From the NCBI GenBank assembly GCA_964433135.1, contig CAYSQW010000070.1, positions 1-14,369 on the forward strand: 14,369 nucleotides of DNA. Direction: 5' to 3'. The notes beneath the pieces were generated by a model. The model saw nothing but the letters and a program-made list of their open reading frames with translations. It did not search any database and had not been told where the DNA came from. Made by a program: the position numbers and the translations under genes. Shown in pieces: positions 7,911 to 14,369 of this stretch; the stretch's first letter is position 1; every line of letters begins with the position of its first letter. This DNA comes from CAYSQW01 sp964433135 (GTDB lineage: Bacteria; Acidobacteriota; Aminicenantia; Aminicenantales; Aminicenantaceae).

Positions 7911-9098
7911 CTAGAAATAAATTCGAATACGAAACAATCCGCCGTTCCCCATGTTTTTAGCGTTCGCCTTGCCTTCCTCACCCAAGTTGAAGTTCAGGTA
8001 AGCCAACATCTCCACATTATCCGAAAAGCTGCAGGAGAACATCGGGGCCAGCACCAGGCTTCCGTCCGTGATGCTGACGATACTGGAAACACCGATCTGG
8101 ATGAAATCTCCGGCGGGGTGTTGAGCCAGGACATAGATTTGATCCCGGCAGAGCGCTTTCTGTTCAAAACTCATCAGGCGCATCCAGTCATTGAGATCGT
8201 AATCCCGGTAGTCCGTTTTCGCGAGGGTGTTCCGATAGTATTCCGCCATGACATAGGTTTGAAAATCAAACGTGTAATCCATACCGGCCGCCAATTCATA
8301 AAAGTCTTTCGTGGATTCCATGTCGTTGAACGCCGCCTCCGCCCATACTCCAATCCCCAGGATCTCACCCGCCGTCGCGGCTCCGATGAGCCGACGGCGT
8401 TCGGGGAAAACCAAAAAATCCATGGCCGCGGGATCGAATTCCGTGTAATCGTGAAACAGCCAGCGCTTTTCAACGGCGATCAAGATCAGATCGAAACGAG
8501 AGATCCGGGTTTTCAACTGCACCATACGGGCGGAATCCTTCCAATCCTCTCCGGGGGCATAGAGAGCCGTCAGTGTGGCTGCGCCGCCGAGAGGGATATC
8601 GGCTCGGACCGCGTTGTGACCGGGTTGTTCGTAAGTAGGATCCAATAGATCCTTGGTATTGAAGACATCCGTCGGATTCCAGGCGTATCCCGTTCCCAAA
8701 GAGATCTGCTGCTTGCCGAAGGTCAGGTCACAGAATTTCAAGGCCAGTTTGATGTAAGCGTTGTCGAGGAATTTCCGGTCGTTGAAAGGCAAGATATAAA
8801 AAGCCCGCATTTCCTCCGGGATCTCTTCGGTTGCCGCCGCCGGCAGATAATCCAAAATGTTCCAGAGAGTTTTTCCGTGATAGGTGATGTAATCGAAATT
8901 GGCGGCAAAGGTGATGGTATCGGATGGGACAAATTTCAAATCCACGCGCAGCTTGTTGGAGTACAGCTGGATAAATTCATCCCGGATATCCGCGCCTAAA
9001 AACTGAGACTCGAAATATCCGAAGAGATCGACTTTTTCCTGCGCGGGCAGCAATCCGCACAGCACCGCCGTCAAGGCCAAAATGGTGATCTTTTTCAT
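7911..9098 (-). CDS. Outer-membrane beta-barrel protein of the MMPL/LolA-like operon
   Basis: This 395-residue secreted protein starts with a signal peptide (Lys2-Lys3, hydrophobic 4-17, likely cut near Ala19-Gln20). The mature part alternates polar and aromatic residues as in beta strands and ends RIRIYF, with the C-terminal Phe used by the BAM machinery. A segment GKQQISLGTGYAWNPTDVFN resembles the GRQ...WG...NPTD region of DUF1302-type barrels, which commonly sit beside an MMPL pump and a LolA/DUF1329-like carrier in proteobacteria; the assignment to that family is by pattern only. The ATG overlaps the stop of the upstream LolA-like gene (ATGA, 9095-9098), so the two are probably translationally coupled. 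I infer that it is the outer-membrane component or acceptor of a trans-envelope pathway. It could instead be an unrelated porin-like barrel. Confidence 0.8.
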   Translation of the reverse strand: MKKITILALTAVLCGLLPAQEKVDLFGYFESQFLGADIRDEFIQLYSNKLRVDLKFVPSDTITFAANFDYITYHGKTLWNILDYLPAAATEEIPEEMRAFYILPFNDRKFLDNAYIKLALKFCDLTFGKQQISLGTGYAWNPTDVFNTKDLLDPTYEQPGHNAVRADIPLGGAATLTALYAPGEDWKDSARMVQLKTRISRFDLILIAVEKRWLFHDYTEFDPAAMDFLVFPERRRLIGAATAGEILGIGVWAEAAFNDMESTKDFYELAAGMDYTFDFQTYVMAEYYRNTLAKTDYRDYDLNDWMRLMSFEQKALCRDQIYVLAQHPAGDFIQIGVSSIVSITDGSLVLAPMFSCSFSDNVEMLAYLNFNLGEEGKANAKNMGNGGLFRIRIYF

Positions 9099-9904
9099 TT
9101 TTTCAGTTCTCTTTCCGTAAACATTTCATCTTTGATATCGACGTCGAATTTGACCTCAAGCATTTCCATTTCGGTCTGGGTGTTGTCGATCTTGTTGAGC
9201 ATCACGACTTTCATGGCAGTCGGAATACCGTCGATGATGCGGATATTGCTCTGGATCAACCGTTTCAGCCGGAGTTCCCGATCGTCTTCATCGTAGTAAT
9301 CGATAACGACGGGGACGAAATTGTCTTTGATGATCCACATCAACAGCCGGGAATAAGAAACATCTCCCTCCGGCTTCCGGTTCAATTCCAGCTTGTAGCA
9401 ATCGAATCCTTCCATTTTTTCGTCCCCGAGCCTTTTCGGTTCGAAATCATCGATGAAGGAATCTCCTCCTCCCATGTCTTCATAGGAAAAATCACTTCCT
9501 TCCATCTTTTGCTTCTTGGCGTGACTGGCCAGCTTGCGCACCCGCTGGGTCCGTGGAAAGAACATCCAGATATCATCGGCATTGTTCAGCATCAAGGTGG
9601 CCTGCCCTTTCACTCGGGCCGGTTCCAGATAACGGATGAGATTTTTTTCTCCTTTGTTTTTACTCCAGGAATCGTAGATAAACGTACGGGTTTTCCCTGA
9701 GCTCGTAAGGATGGTCATTTTGGACTTGGCATAACTGGTATCGACGTTGATCTGGTCATTGGCACGCTCAATGATATCTTTTCCCGTCAATTCCTGGCCG
9801 AATATAAACCAGGAAAAAAGAATGAGCAATCCTCCGATGATACAAACGATTTTTTTCACTGTCATCTCTCCTTCTTCTTTATGAAGCATAATCGCCTCTC
9901 TCAT
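9095..9904 (-). CDS. LolA-like outer-membrane lipoprotein-sorting protein
   Basis: This protein of up to 269 residues belongs to the LolA-like family annotated as outer membrane lipoprotein-sorting protein. The family core is clear: LIRYLEPARVKGQATLML, then DDIWMFFPRTQRVRKLA, the KKQKMEGSDFSYEDM loop, and a half-barrel of alternating strands to the end. Such proteins bind a lipid or acyl chain in the periplasm. A signal peptide begins MTVKKIVCIIGG at codon 14; three in-frame ATG codons compete (9904, 9889 and 9865). The first overlaps the upstream stop as ATGA and has GAGGA five bases before it. The last (9865) gives the most natural signal peptide, but its AAGGAG is only two bases away. I report the longest form; the true start is uncertain. 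It precedes the barrel and MMPL genes, supporting a shuttle role between pump and outer membrane. Confidence 0.88.
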   Translation of the reverse strand: MREAIMLHKEEGEMTVKKIVCIIGGLLILFSWFIFGQELTGKDIIERANDQINVDTSYAKSKMTILTSSGKTRTFIYDSWSKNKGEKNLIRYLEPARVKGQATLMLNNADDIWMFFPRTQRVRKLASHAKKQKMEGSDFSYEDMGGGDSFIDDFEPKRLGDEKMEGFDCYKLELNRKPEGDVSYSRLLMWIIKDNFVPVVIDYYDEDDRELRLKRLIQSNIRIIDGIPTAMKVVMLNKIDNTQTEMEMLEVKFDVDIKDEMFTERELKK

Positions 9905-10146
9905 TTTGGTCCTCGCACCGACTTGATCCGCTCCAATCCTATAAGGACCAGATTGAGGTCACGAATGCGATTGAGTAATCCATGCAAAGCCGACTGGTCC
10001 GTCACCGGCCCCGTAAGCCATGTCTCATCTCCCCGGTTCGTAATCTTCATGTCTTCGAACCATTCTCTCCACTGCGAACCGAGCTGTCCATGCAGCCGTA
10101 TCCGATAGTGTTCCGGCGCCGAGTTTGCTTTTTCCCGTTGCGTCAT
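9901..10146 (-). CDS. Conserved small protein, function unknown, first gene of the transporter operon
   Basis: This 81-residue protein has no signal peptide, no membrane helix and no cysteine. From memory the pattern YRIRLHGQL...WREWFEDMKIT, then TWLTGPVTDQSALHGLLNRIRDLNLVLIGL, matches a family of small uncharacterised proteins in many phyla (R-G-H-L-D-x-x-W-x-x-W-F, then L-x-G-P-V-x-D-Q-A-A-L-H-G-L-L). Its fold should be a beta-hairpin followed by an amphipathic helix. The ATG at 10146 has AGGA six bases upstream; a TTG at 10164 would add six residues but lacks a site. Its stop overlaps the ATG of the LolA-like gene (ATGA, 9901-9904). Its role is unknown; the conserved DQ-ALHGLL helix suggests a regulatory or oligomerising role. 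Confidence 0.85.
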   Translation of the reverse strand: MTQREKANSAPEHYRIRLHGQLGSQWREWFEDMKITNRGDETWLTGPVTDQSALHGLLNRIRDLNLVLIGLERIKSVRGPK

Positions 10147-10324
10147 GTTTGATCCTTTTTTCAAATTATTATTCAGCCGGCTTCACCGCCGGGCTTCTCC
10201 CGAAGACTCAAGGCACTTTCGTTCCGGAAGCTGCCTCATACGCTCGCTTTATCACCGCGCAGCATCCGATTCATAGCGGATCCTTGCCGTCTTCACTTGA
10301 AATATACGCTCTCGAGATAGGTTT

Positions 10325-10346
10325 TGTGATCACATGATCATGTGAT
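10325..10346. promoter_or_regulatory. Overlapping perfect palindromes, candidate operator
   Basis: TGTGATCACA (10325-10334) is a perfect 10-base palindrome, and ATCACATGATCATGTGAT (10329-10346) is a perfect 18-base palindrome; they share ATCACA. The half-site TGTGA resembles that of CRP/FNR-type regulators, but the arrangement is TCACA-N6-TGTGA, the reverse of the CRP order. A run of six T follows on the plus strand, but there is no plus-strand gene upstream that would need a terminator, so an operator is more likely. Confidence 0.5.
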
Positions 10347-10400
10347 TTTTTGGGGTGATTTTTCTTCTTCTTTTTTTCCACGCAGGGGATGCATCCGACT

Positions 10401-10427
10401 CGGATCATCAACTTGCATCCTGATCCG
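10401..10427. promoter_or_regulatory. Inverted repeat over the hydrolase promoter
   Basis: CGGATCA (10401-10407) and TGATCCG (10421-10427) are perfect inverted arms with a 13-base spacer. The spacer contains the candidate -35 box TTGCAT (10413-10418), so a bound dimer would cover the promoter. Confidence 0.4.
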
Positions 10428-10441
10428 GATTGTGCCATAGT
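10413..10441 (+). promoter_or_regulatory. Weak candidate promoter of the alpha/beta hydrolase gene
   Basis: TTGCAT (10413-10418) and CATAGT (10436-10441) are separated by 17 bases. The match to consensus is modest (three and four of six). CATAGTGATG occurs twice, at 10436-10445 and 10477-10486, 41 bases apart (about four helical turns), which may be a regulator-binding pair. Confidence 0.25.
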
Positions 10442-10523
10442 GATGATACTGATCGATATGGGGATTGTTCTTTCATCATAGTGATGTGTGGATTTACCCA
10501 CCGGAAGGAGGGGAGTTTTTTCC

Positions 10524-11339
10524 ATGCGGATGCATGCCGGTTTTATAGACTGCGGGGGCGGAAAATTATATTATCGCACGGCGGGAGAAGGCCCCAATCT
10601 GGTTCTGCTGCATTCAGGACTGGTAGACAGCCGGATGTGGGATTCCCAATTTCCCGTTTTCGCCCGGAAATATCAGGTTCTTTGTTACGATCTGCGGGGA
10701 TGCGGCCATTCGAGTTCACCTGAAGCCCCATTTTCACCTTCCGAAGACCTGAATTTCCTGCTGGATCATCTAGACATAAAGAACGCCTCGCTGGTCGGGC
10801 TCTCACAGGGAGGAGGAATCGCCATAGATTTCACGCTGATCCATCCGGAGAGAGTGAACGCGCTGGTGCTTTCCAATCCATCCTTGGGAGGATTCCAATA
10901 CAAGAAAGATCTGTTTCAGAGCGGAGAGAAGTTCCACCGTACCGGAAAGACGCGGAGCCCTCGGGCCGCTATCGAGATTCTTTTGACCGACCGTTTTTGG
11001 AGCCGCGCACTTCCTCTGAAATCGCATCCGGAAGCCCGAAGAAAATTCATCCGCATGGTCAAAGACAATCCCCAGGTATTTCTCTGGGATCCGGATCTCA
11101 TCCAGAGCCTGGAACCGCCGGCCTTGGATCGATTGGGAGATATCAAGGTCCCCACTTTACTGATCGCCTCTCAAGACGACCTCTCCGAGAACCAAGACAT
11201 CATCGATCTTCTGGAGATGAAGATCCCCTATTCGACCCGTGTCACCATCTCTGAATGCAGCCACATGGTCAACCTGGATCAACCGGAACGATTCAATCAA
11301 TGCGTTCTGTATTTCCTTGAACGGGAACTGAAAGGATGA
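10524..11339 (+). CDS. Alpha/beta hydrolase
   Basis: This 271-residue cytoplasmic enzyme has the alpha/beta-hydrolase fold. The nucleophile is Ser94 in GLSQGGG, the acid is Asp218 in ASQDD, and the base is His247 in ECSHMVNLDQPERF. The HSGLVDSRMW segment (30-39) supplies the oxyanion hole, and YDLRGCGHS (55-63) is the usual strand-4 motif. It resembles 3-oxoadipate enol-lactonase-like and general esterase members; the substrate cannot be read from sequence. The chosen ATG at 10524 has GGAAGGAGGGGAG about eight bases upstream; a longer frame from 10488 would lack a site. A second ATG follows at 10530. No signal peptide is seen. It lies on the plus strand, divergent from the lipid-transport operon, and 196 bases before the FtsX permease gene; that gap contains a tandem TTAAAGG pair near 11452-11465 and no clear terminator. 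Confidence 0.9.
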   Translation: MRMHAGFIDCGGGKLYYRTAGEGPNLVLLHSGLVDSRMWDSQFPVFARKYQVLCYDLRGCGHSSSPEAPFSPSEDLNFLLDHLDIKNASLVGLSQGGGIAIDFTLIHPERVNALVLSNPSLGGFQYKKDLFQSGEKFHRTGKTRSPRAAIEILLTDRFWSRALPLKSHPEARRKFIRMVKDNPQVFLWDPDLIQSLEPPALDRLGDIKVPTLLIASQDDLSENQDIIDLLEMKIPYSTRVTISECSHMVNLDQPERFNQCVLYFLERELKG

Positions 11340-11535
11340 TCTCCAAAAAAACCTCTTCTTAATCCCCGGGGCATCTTCAGGAGGATCCGGTCAGAACCAT
11401 GGATATCGCCGTGGTGAAATATTTGAAACCATTCGTATTTATTGTTCGTATTAAAGGTTAAAGGTCGGGACTTGTATCAAGCCGCCGACTTAGGGCCGTC
11501 CTGATGCGCCCTCCCGGATTTAAAGGAGACTTTTC

Positions 11536-13932
11536 ATGCTATCGAATTACTTGAAAATGGCCTGGAGAAACATCCGAAAACAGAAGGGCTATTCGATCAT
11601 CAACCTTTCCGGTCTGGCGATCGGCATGACCTGCTGTCTGCTCATCCTTCTGTTCGTCATGGATGAAATAAGCTATGACCGCTACCATGCAAACGCAAAC
11701 CGGATCTATCGCCTGGTCGTCGACGGTGAAGTCGCAGGATCCTTATCTCACTTCGCCTTAGCTCCGTTCGCAGCTCCGAAAGCCTTCACCGACGAGATTC
11801 CCGAAGTCGAATCGTTTGTTCGCATCCTGCGCATCGGACGCGCCATGATCTTCAAATATCAGGAGAGGTCATATGAAGAAGAAGGGTATCTCTTAGCCGA
11901 TGAAACCTTTTTCTCTATCTTCTCGCATGTATTCCTCTCCGGTGATCCCGCAACAGCCCTCGAGGCTCCCAATTCGATGGTAATCACGGAATCGACAGCC
12001 CAAAGACTTTTCGGAGGGGAAGAGGCTCTCGGGAAAAGCATCATCGACGAAGAAGGCGACACGATTCATGTCACCGGAGTCATAAAGGATGTCCCCCGCA
12101 ATTCTCATTTTTCCTTCAACGGCATCATCTCCATGAAAACCCTGACGGAACAACAACAGGTTCTGCTGCAGCAGTGGCTCTCCATCAACGGATGGAGTTA
12201 TCTCCTGCTCCGTGAGGGGGCGGATCCCATGGCGGTACAGGATAAATTCGCGGGAATCGTCGAAAAACATACGGGGAAGGAATCCCGCGAGTTTGGATTA
12301 TTCATGACCTTTTATCTTCAGAAACTGACCGACATCCATCTTCATTCCAAACTGCATGGCGAGATCGAGCCCACCGGCGATATCACATACGTCTATGTCT
12401 TTTCGGTGATCGCCCTTTTCATCCTTTTGATCGCCTGTATCAACTTCATGAACCTATCGACGGCGCGTTCCGCCGGACGCGCCCGGGAGGTCGGCCTCCG
12501 CAAGGTTTTCGGATCCTACCGTAAAAATCTTATCGCCCAATTTTTATCCGAATCCACTCTGCTTTCCCTTGCCGGACTGCTTGTTTCAGTAGGATTGGCT
12601 GTTCTCGCTCTACCGCTTTTCAACCTCTTCTCCGGCAAAGAAATGACGACGGCCGCTCTCTTTCAGATCCCTATCCTCATCGCCATGCTGGTCTTGATTG
12701 CACTCACCGGAATGTTGGCGGGCAGCTATCCGGCCTTCTTTCTTTCCGGATTTCAGCCGATCGCCGTCCTGCAGGGCCGCTTGAGCCGGGGATCAAAGAG
12801 CTCTATCCTGCGCAAAATCCTGGTCGTTTTCCAGTTTTCCATATCCATCGCACTGATCGTAGGAACAAGCATCGTTCTTCAGCAGATCAAATACATGAAA
12901 AACAAAAACCTCGGATTCGATAAAGAGCAGTTGATGGTGGTGCTTGTTCAGAACCGCGATACCGTGAAGAACTTTCAAACCATCAAGAGCGAATTGAAAC
13001 GGAATCCAAACATCCGGGATGTTTCTTTTTCGTCCGTCGTACCGGGACAAGGAGGGGAACTCCGACTGATGATCCCGGAAGGAAGATCAAAAGCCGAAAC
13101 CTATGACACATACGTTACGCGCTGCGATCATGATTTTCTGGACACCTTGGGTATGGAACTCATCGCAGGCAGAAATTTTTCCCGGGAATTCACGACGGAC
13201 GCTACCGAAGCGTACATCGTGAATGAAACCGCCGCCGCCAAGTTTGGATGGAGCGCCGAAGAAGCCGTCGATAAAACCCTGGCTTTCGCCGAGGGCCGCC
13301 CTGGAAAAATTATCGGCGTAATCCGTGATTTTCATTTCCAGCCGCTGCGCCGGGCCATCGAACCGCTGGCGCTTATGATAGAAGAGCAGAGACTCGCCTT
13401 TGCATCCATCAGGCTCAATACCGTCAACGTATCCGATACCATCGAATTTGTGAAAGGGATATGGACGGCTCGTGAACCGGGACGTGAATTTTCATATTCC
13501 TTTATGGACGAGGATTTCGCCGCAGCCTATTCGGCGGAAGAACGCTTGAGCCAGATATTGTCCTCGTTCGCCCTTCTGGCAATATTCATCGCCTGCTTGG
13601 GACTTTTGGGACTTGCCTCCTTCACAGCCGAACAGCGCACCAAAGAAATCGGGATTCGAAAAGTCCTCGGAGCTTCAGTGAACAATATCGTTTTCCATCT
13701 TTCCAAGGAGTTCGCAAAATGGGTTCTTGTGGCAAACTTCATCGCTTGGCCCTCGATATACTGGCTGATGAGCCGGTTCTGGCTGGAGAATTTCCCTTAT
13801 CGGACCAAGCCCGGTCTTTCCATATTCCTGATCGCTGGAGCCTCCTCCCTGGCGATTGCCCTGCTGAGCGTAAGCCTACAGGTAATCCGCGCTTCGATGG
13901 CAGATCCTGCAAAGAGCCTGAGATACGAGTAG
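11536..13932 (+). CDS. FtsX/MacB-type ABC transporter permease
   Basis: This 798-residue inner-membrane protein has two tandem MacB-periplasmic-core plus FtsX units. The first unit has a helix at about 20-41, a periplasmic part (about 45-280) and three helices (about 284-306, 334-362, 375-404). The second has a helix at about 428-449, a periplasmic part (about 455-665) and three helices (about 673-696, 724-745, 760-784). Coupling segments for the ATPase appear as EVGLRKVFGSYRKNL (318-332) and EIGIRKVLGASVNNIV (704-719), and the end DPAKSLRYE is typical of this large-permease type. The protein would work with a MacB/LolD-like ATPase in mechanotransmission, peptide or antibiotic export or lipoprotein release. 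No ATPase gene is in the window, so the partner is elsewhere or the unit is an orphan. The ATG follows AAAGGAGA at about seven bases. Such permeases often occur in many copies per genome in Bacteroidetes and Aminicenantes; that is general knowledge, not seen here. Confidence 0.93.
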   Translation: MLSNYLKMAWRNIRKQKGYSIINLSGLAIGMTCCLLILLFVMDEISYDRYHANANRIYRLVVDGEVAGSLSHFALAPFAAPKAFTDEIPEVESFVRILRIGRAMIFKYQERSYEEEGYLLADETFFSIFSHVFLSGDPATALEAPNSMVITESTAQRLFGGEEALGKSIIDEEGDTIHVTGVIKDVPRNSHFSFNGIISMKTLTEQQQVLLQQWLSINGWSYLLLREGADPMAVQDKFAGIVEKHTGKESREFGLFMTFYLQKLTDIHLHSKLHGEIEPTGDITYVYVFSVIALFILLIACINFMNLSTARSAGRAREVGLRKVFGSYRKNLIAQFLSESTLLSLAGLLVSVGLAVLALPLFNLFSGKEMTTAALFQIPILIAMLVLIALTGMLAGSYPAFFLSGFQPIAVLQGRLSRGSKSSILRKILVVFQFSISIALIVGTSIVLQQIKYMKNKNLGFDKEQLMVVLVQNRDTVKNFQTIKSELKRNPNIRDVSFSSVVPGQGGELRLMIPEGRSKAETYDTYVTRCDHDFLDTLGMELIAGRNFSREFTTDATEAYIVNETAAAKFGWSAEEAVDKTLAFAEGRPGKIIGVIRDFHFQPLRRAIEPLALMIEEQRLAFASIRLNTVNVSDTIEFVKGIWTAREPGREFSYSFMDEDFAAAYSAEERLSQILSSFALLAIFIACLGLLGLASFTAEQRTKEIGIRKVLGASVNNIVFHLSKEFAKWVLVANFIAWPSIYWLMSRFWLENFPYRTKPGLSIFLIAGASSLAIALLSVSLQVIRASMADPAKSLRYE

Positions 13933-14054
13933 TCCGACCACCGCAAACCCTCTTTCATGTTAAGGTATTTTTCAGGGCCAACCCACCCCTCCCTCGTATT
14001 CAGTTTAAAAACAAAGCGATGAAAAGACGTCTTTAAGCACCAAATCCAGGATAA
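13933..14054. other. Gene-free spacer after the permease gene
   Basis: No gene and no intrinsic terminator are evident. AAAGACGTCTTT (14023-14034) is a perfect 12-base palindrome without a loop. The bases just after the permease stop share short ordered matches with the variable linker of the neighbouring repeat. Confidence 0.5.
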
Positions 14055-14236
14055 GGCGGTGTGAGAGGAGGAGTGCCATACGCGATTTAGCCTGAAAATC
14101 GATGTTCGCGAAGGAAGACTCCGAAGGAGGCCGGCGAGTATGTCTGAGTCCCAAAGGGACGAGTTACGCAGACGCTGAGAGAACTGTGATTTTCACGGCG
14201 TTTAAAATCGCGTCTAAACGACGATCTCACACCGCC
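14055..14236 (+). other. Long nested stem of repeat copy 2
   Basis: Three helices nest in order. GGCGGTGTGAG (14055-14065) pairs with 14226-14236 (11 of 11). ACGCGATTT (14080-14088) pairs with 14205-14213 (9 of 9), continued by GCC with GGC. TGAAAATC (14093-14100) pairs with 14188-14195 (8 of 8). About 30 pairs arranged this way are well beyond chance for a 180-base segment. Confidence 0.7.
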
Positions 14237-14298
14237 GTTCCTTCCGACCCGCCCACCGCCGACCCACCCCGCCCTTACATTAAGGAAAGGGCAACAAG

Positions 14299-14343
14299 CT
14301 GAATATCAGTGAGGCGTACTATAGTACGTCGAACTGATTTCAG
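14299..14343 (+). other. 3'-domain hairpin of repeat copy 2
   Basis: The inner stem GGCGTAC (14313-14319) pairs with GTACGTC (14324-14330), with one G-T wobble where copy 1 has A-T, around the loop TATA. The outer stem CTGAATATCAGT (14299-14310) pairs with ACTGATTTCAG (14333-14343), 11 pairs with one bulge. GA opposite GA (14311-14312 and 14331-14332) separates the stems exactly as in copy 1. Confidence 0.65.
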
Positions 14344-14369
14344 TGCCGTCGATGCCGTGAGATTGCTTC

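Larger units (their letters stand above)
10147..10523. promoter_or_regulatory. Divergent promoter region between the transporter operon and the hydrolase
   Basis: This 377-base gap must hold the promoters of two divergent units and contains no credible gene. It has an unusual load of symmetric sites, listed separately. Extra sites are GGATGCATCC (10387-10396, perfect palindrome), TCTCGAGA near 10312, and a stem-loop at 10175-10195 (AGCCGGC with GCCGGGCT, one bulge) in the leader of the minus-strand operon. No strong minus-strand promoter stands out; a TATATT box lies near 10308-10303 with a poor -35. Confidence 0.5.
14055..14365 (+). repeat. Dispersed structured repeat, copy 2 (apparently complete)
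   Basis: This is the second copy of the element at 1-240, in the same orientation. It shows the 5' arm missing from copy 1, the shared GAGTATGTCTGA (14136-14147), the 46-base identical core (14197-14242), a variable C-rich linker (14243-14298), a hairpin (14299-14343) and the conserved end GTGAGATTG (14357-14365). That end pairs with CGATCTCAC (14222-14230) in nine positions including one wobble. Small local hairpins GTCCC-AAA-GGGAC (14148-14160) and CTCC-GAA-GGAG (14119-14129 region) lie in the middle. No protein-like frame is conserved between the copies. The true ends are not known; the window stops four bases after the conserved end. Confidence 0.85.

Noticed and set aside
10329..10351. 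Possible plus-strand terminator (18-base palindrome followed by six T)
   Set aside because: No plus-strand gene lies upstream that would need it, and the stem is AT-rich; an operator is more likely.
11399..11461. 20-codon open frame before the FtsX permease gene
   Set aside because: The nearest AGGAGG is 14 bases from the ATG, too far, and the product shows no recognisable feature.
1..14369. CRISPR array, tRNA or rRNA genes
   Set aside because: No regularly spaced repeats, cloverleaf or rRNA-like sequences were seen; the two repeats are 14 kb apart with different flanks.

Overview
The window reads as a chromosomal segment of a Gram-negative (two-membrane), probably anaerobic or microaerophilic bacterium of medium GC content. 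The signs are a one-iron superoxide reductase, a DUF362 protein with two 4Fe-4S clusters, a signal-peptide-bearing outer-membrane barrel ending in Phe, a LolA-like periplasmic carrier, an MMPL-type RND pump and a Bacteroidetes/Aminicenantes-style FtsX permease. My lineage guess is Candidatus Aminicenantes or a related uncultured group, but nothing in the window settles this.

Layout. Positions 1-240 and 14055-14365 hold two same-strand copies of a dispersed repeat with a perfectly identical 46-base core and strong RNA-like folding; copy 1 is cut by the window edge. Between them lie three gene blocks. Block A (391-4811, minus strand) has a MalT/LuxR-type STAND regulator, a DUF362 ferredoxin-like protein whose TTG start overlaps the regulator stop, and a one-iron superoxide reductase with its own likely promoter. 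Block B (5049-10146, minus strand) is a tight four-gene operon ending in a strong stem-loop: an 81-residue conserved small protein, a LolA-like outer-membrane lipoprotein-sorting protein, a beta-barrel outer-membrane protein and a 947-residue MMPL/RND transporter. Together these look like a trans-envelope lipid or lipoprotein trafficking system. Block C (10524-13932, plus strand) has an alpha/beta hydrolase and an FtsX/MacB-type ABC permease without an ATPase gene. Blocks B and C diverge from a 377-base region rich in palindromes.

The most unusual signal is the flanking repeat. Its 3' domain keeps a hairpin in both copies by base-pair changes rather than by sequence, with a matching tandem G-A internal loop, and its core can pair with either of two partners. 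In copy 1, a 15-base tract in the variable linker and another 15-base tract just outside the 3' end match, in inverted orientation, two exactly adjacent 15-base halves of the sequence just after the superoxide reductase stop codon. The element therefore 'splits' a nearby 30-base site. I cannot assign it to a known RNA or mobile family from sequence alone.
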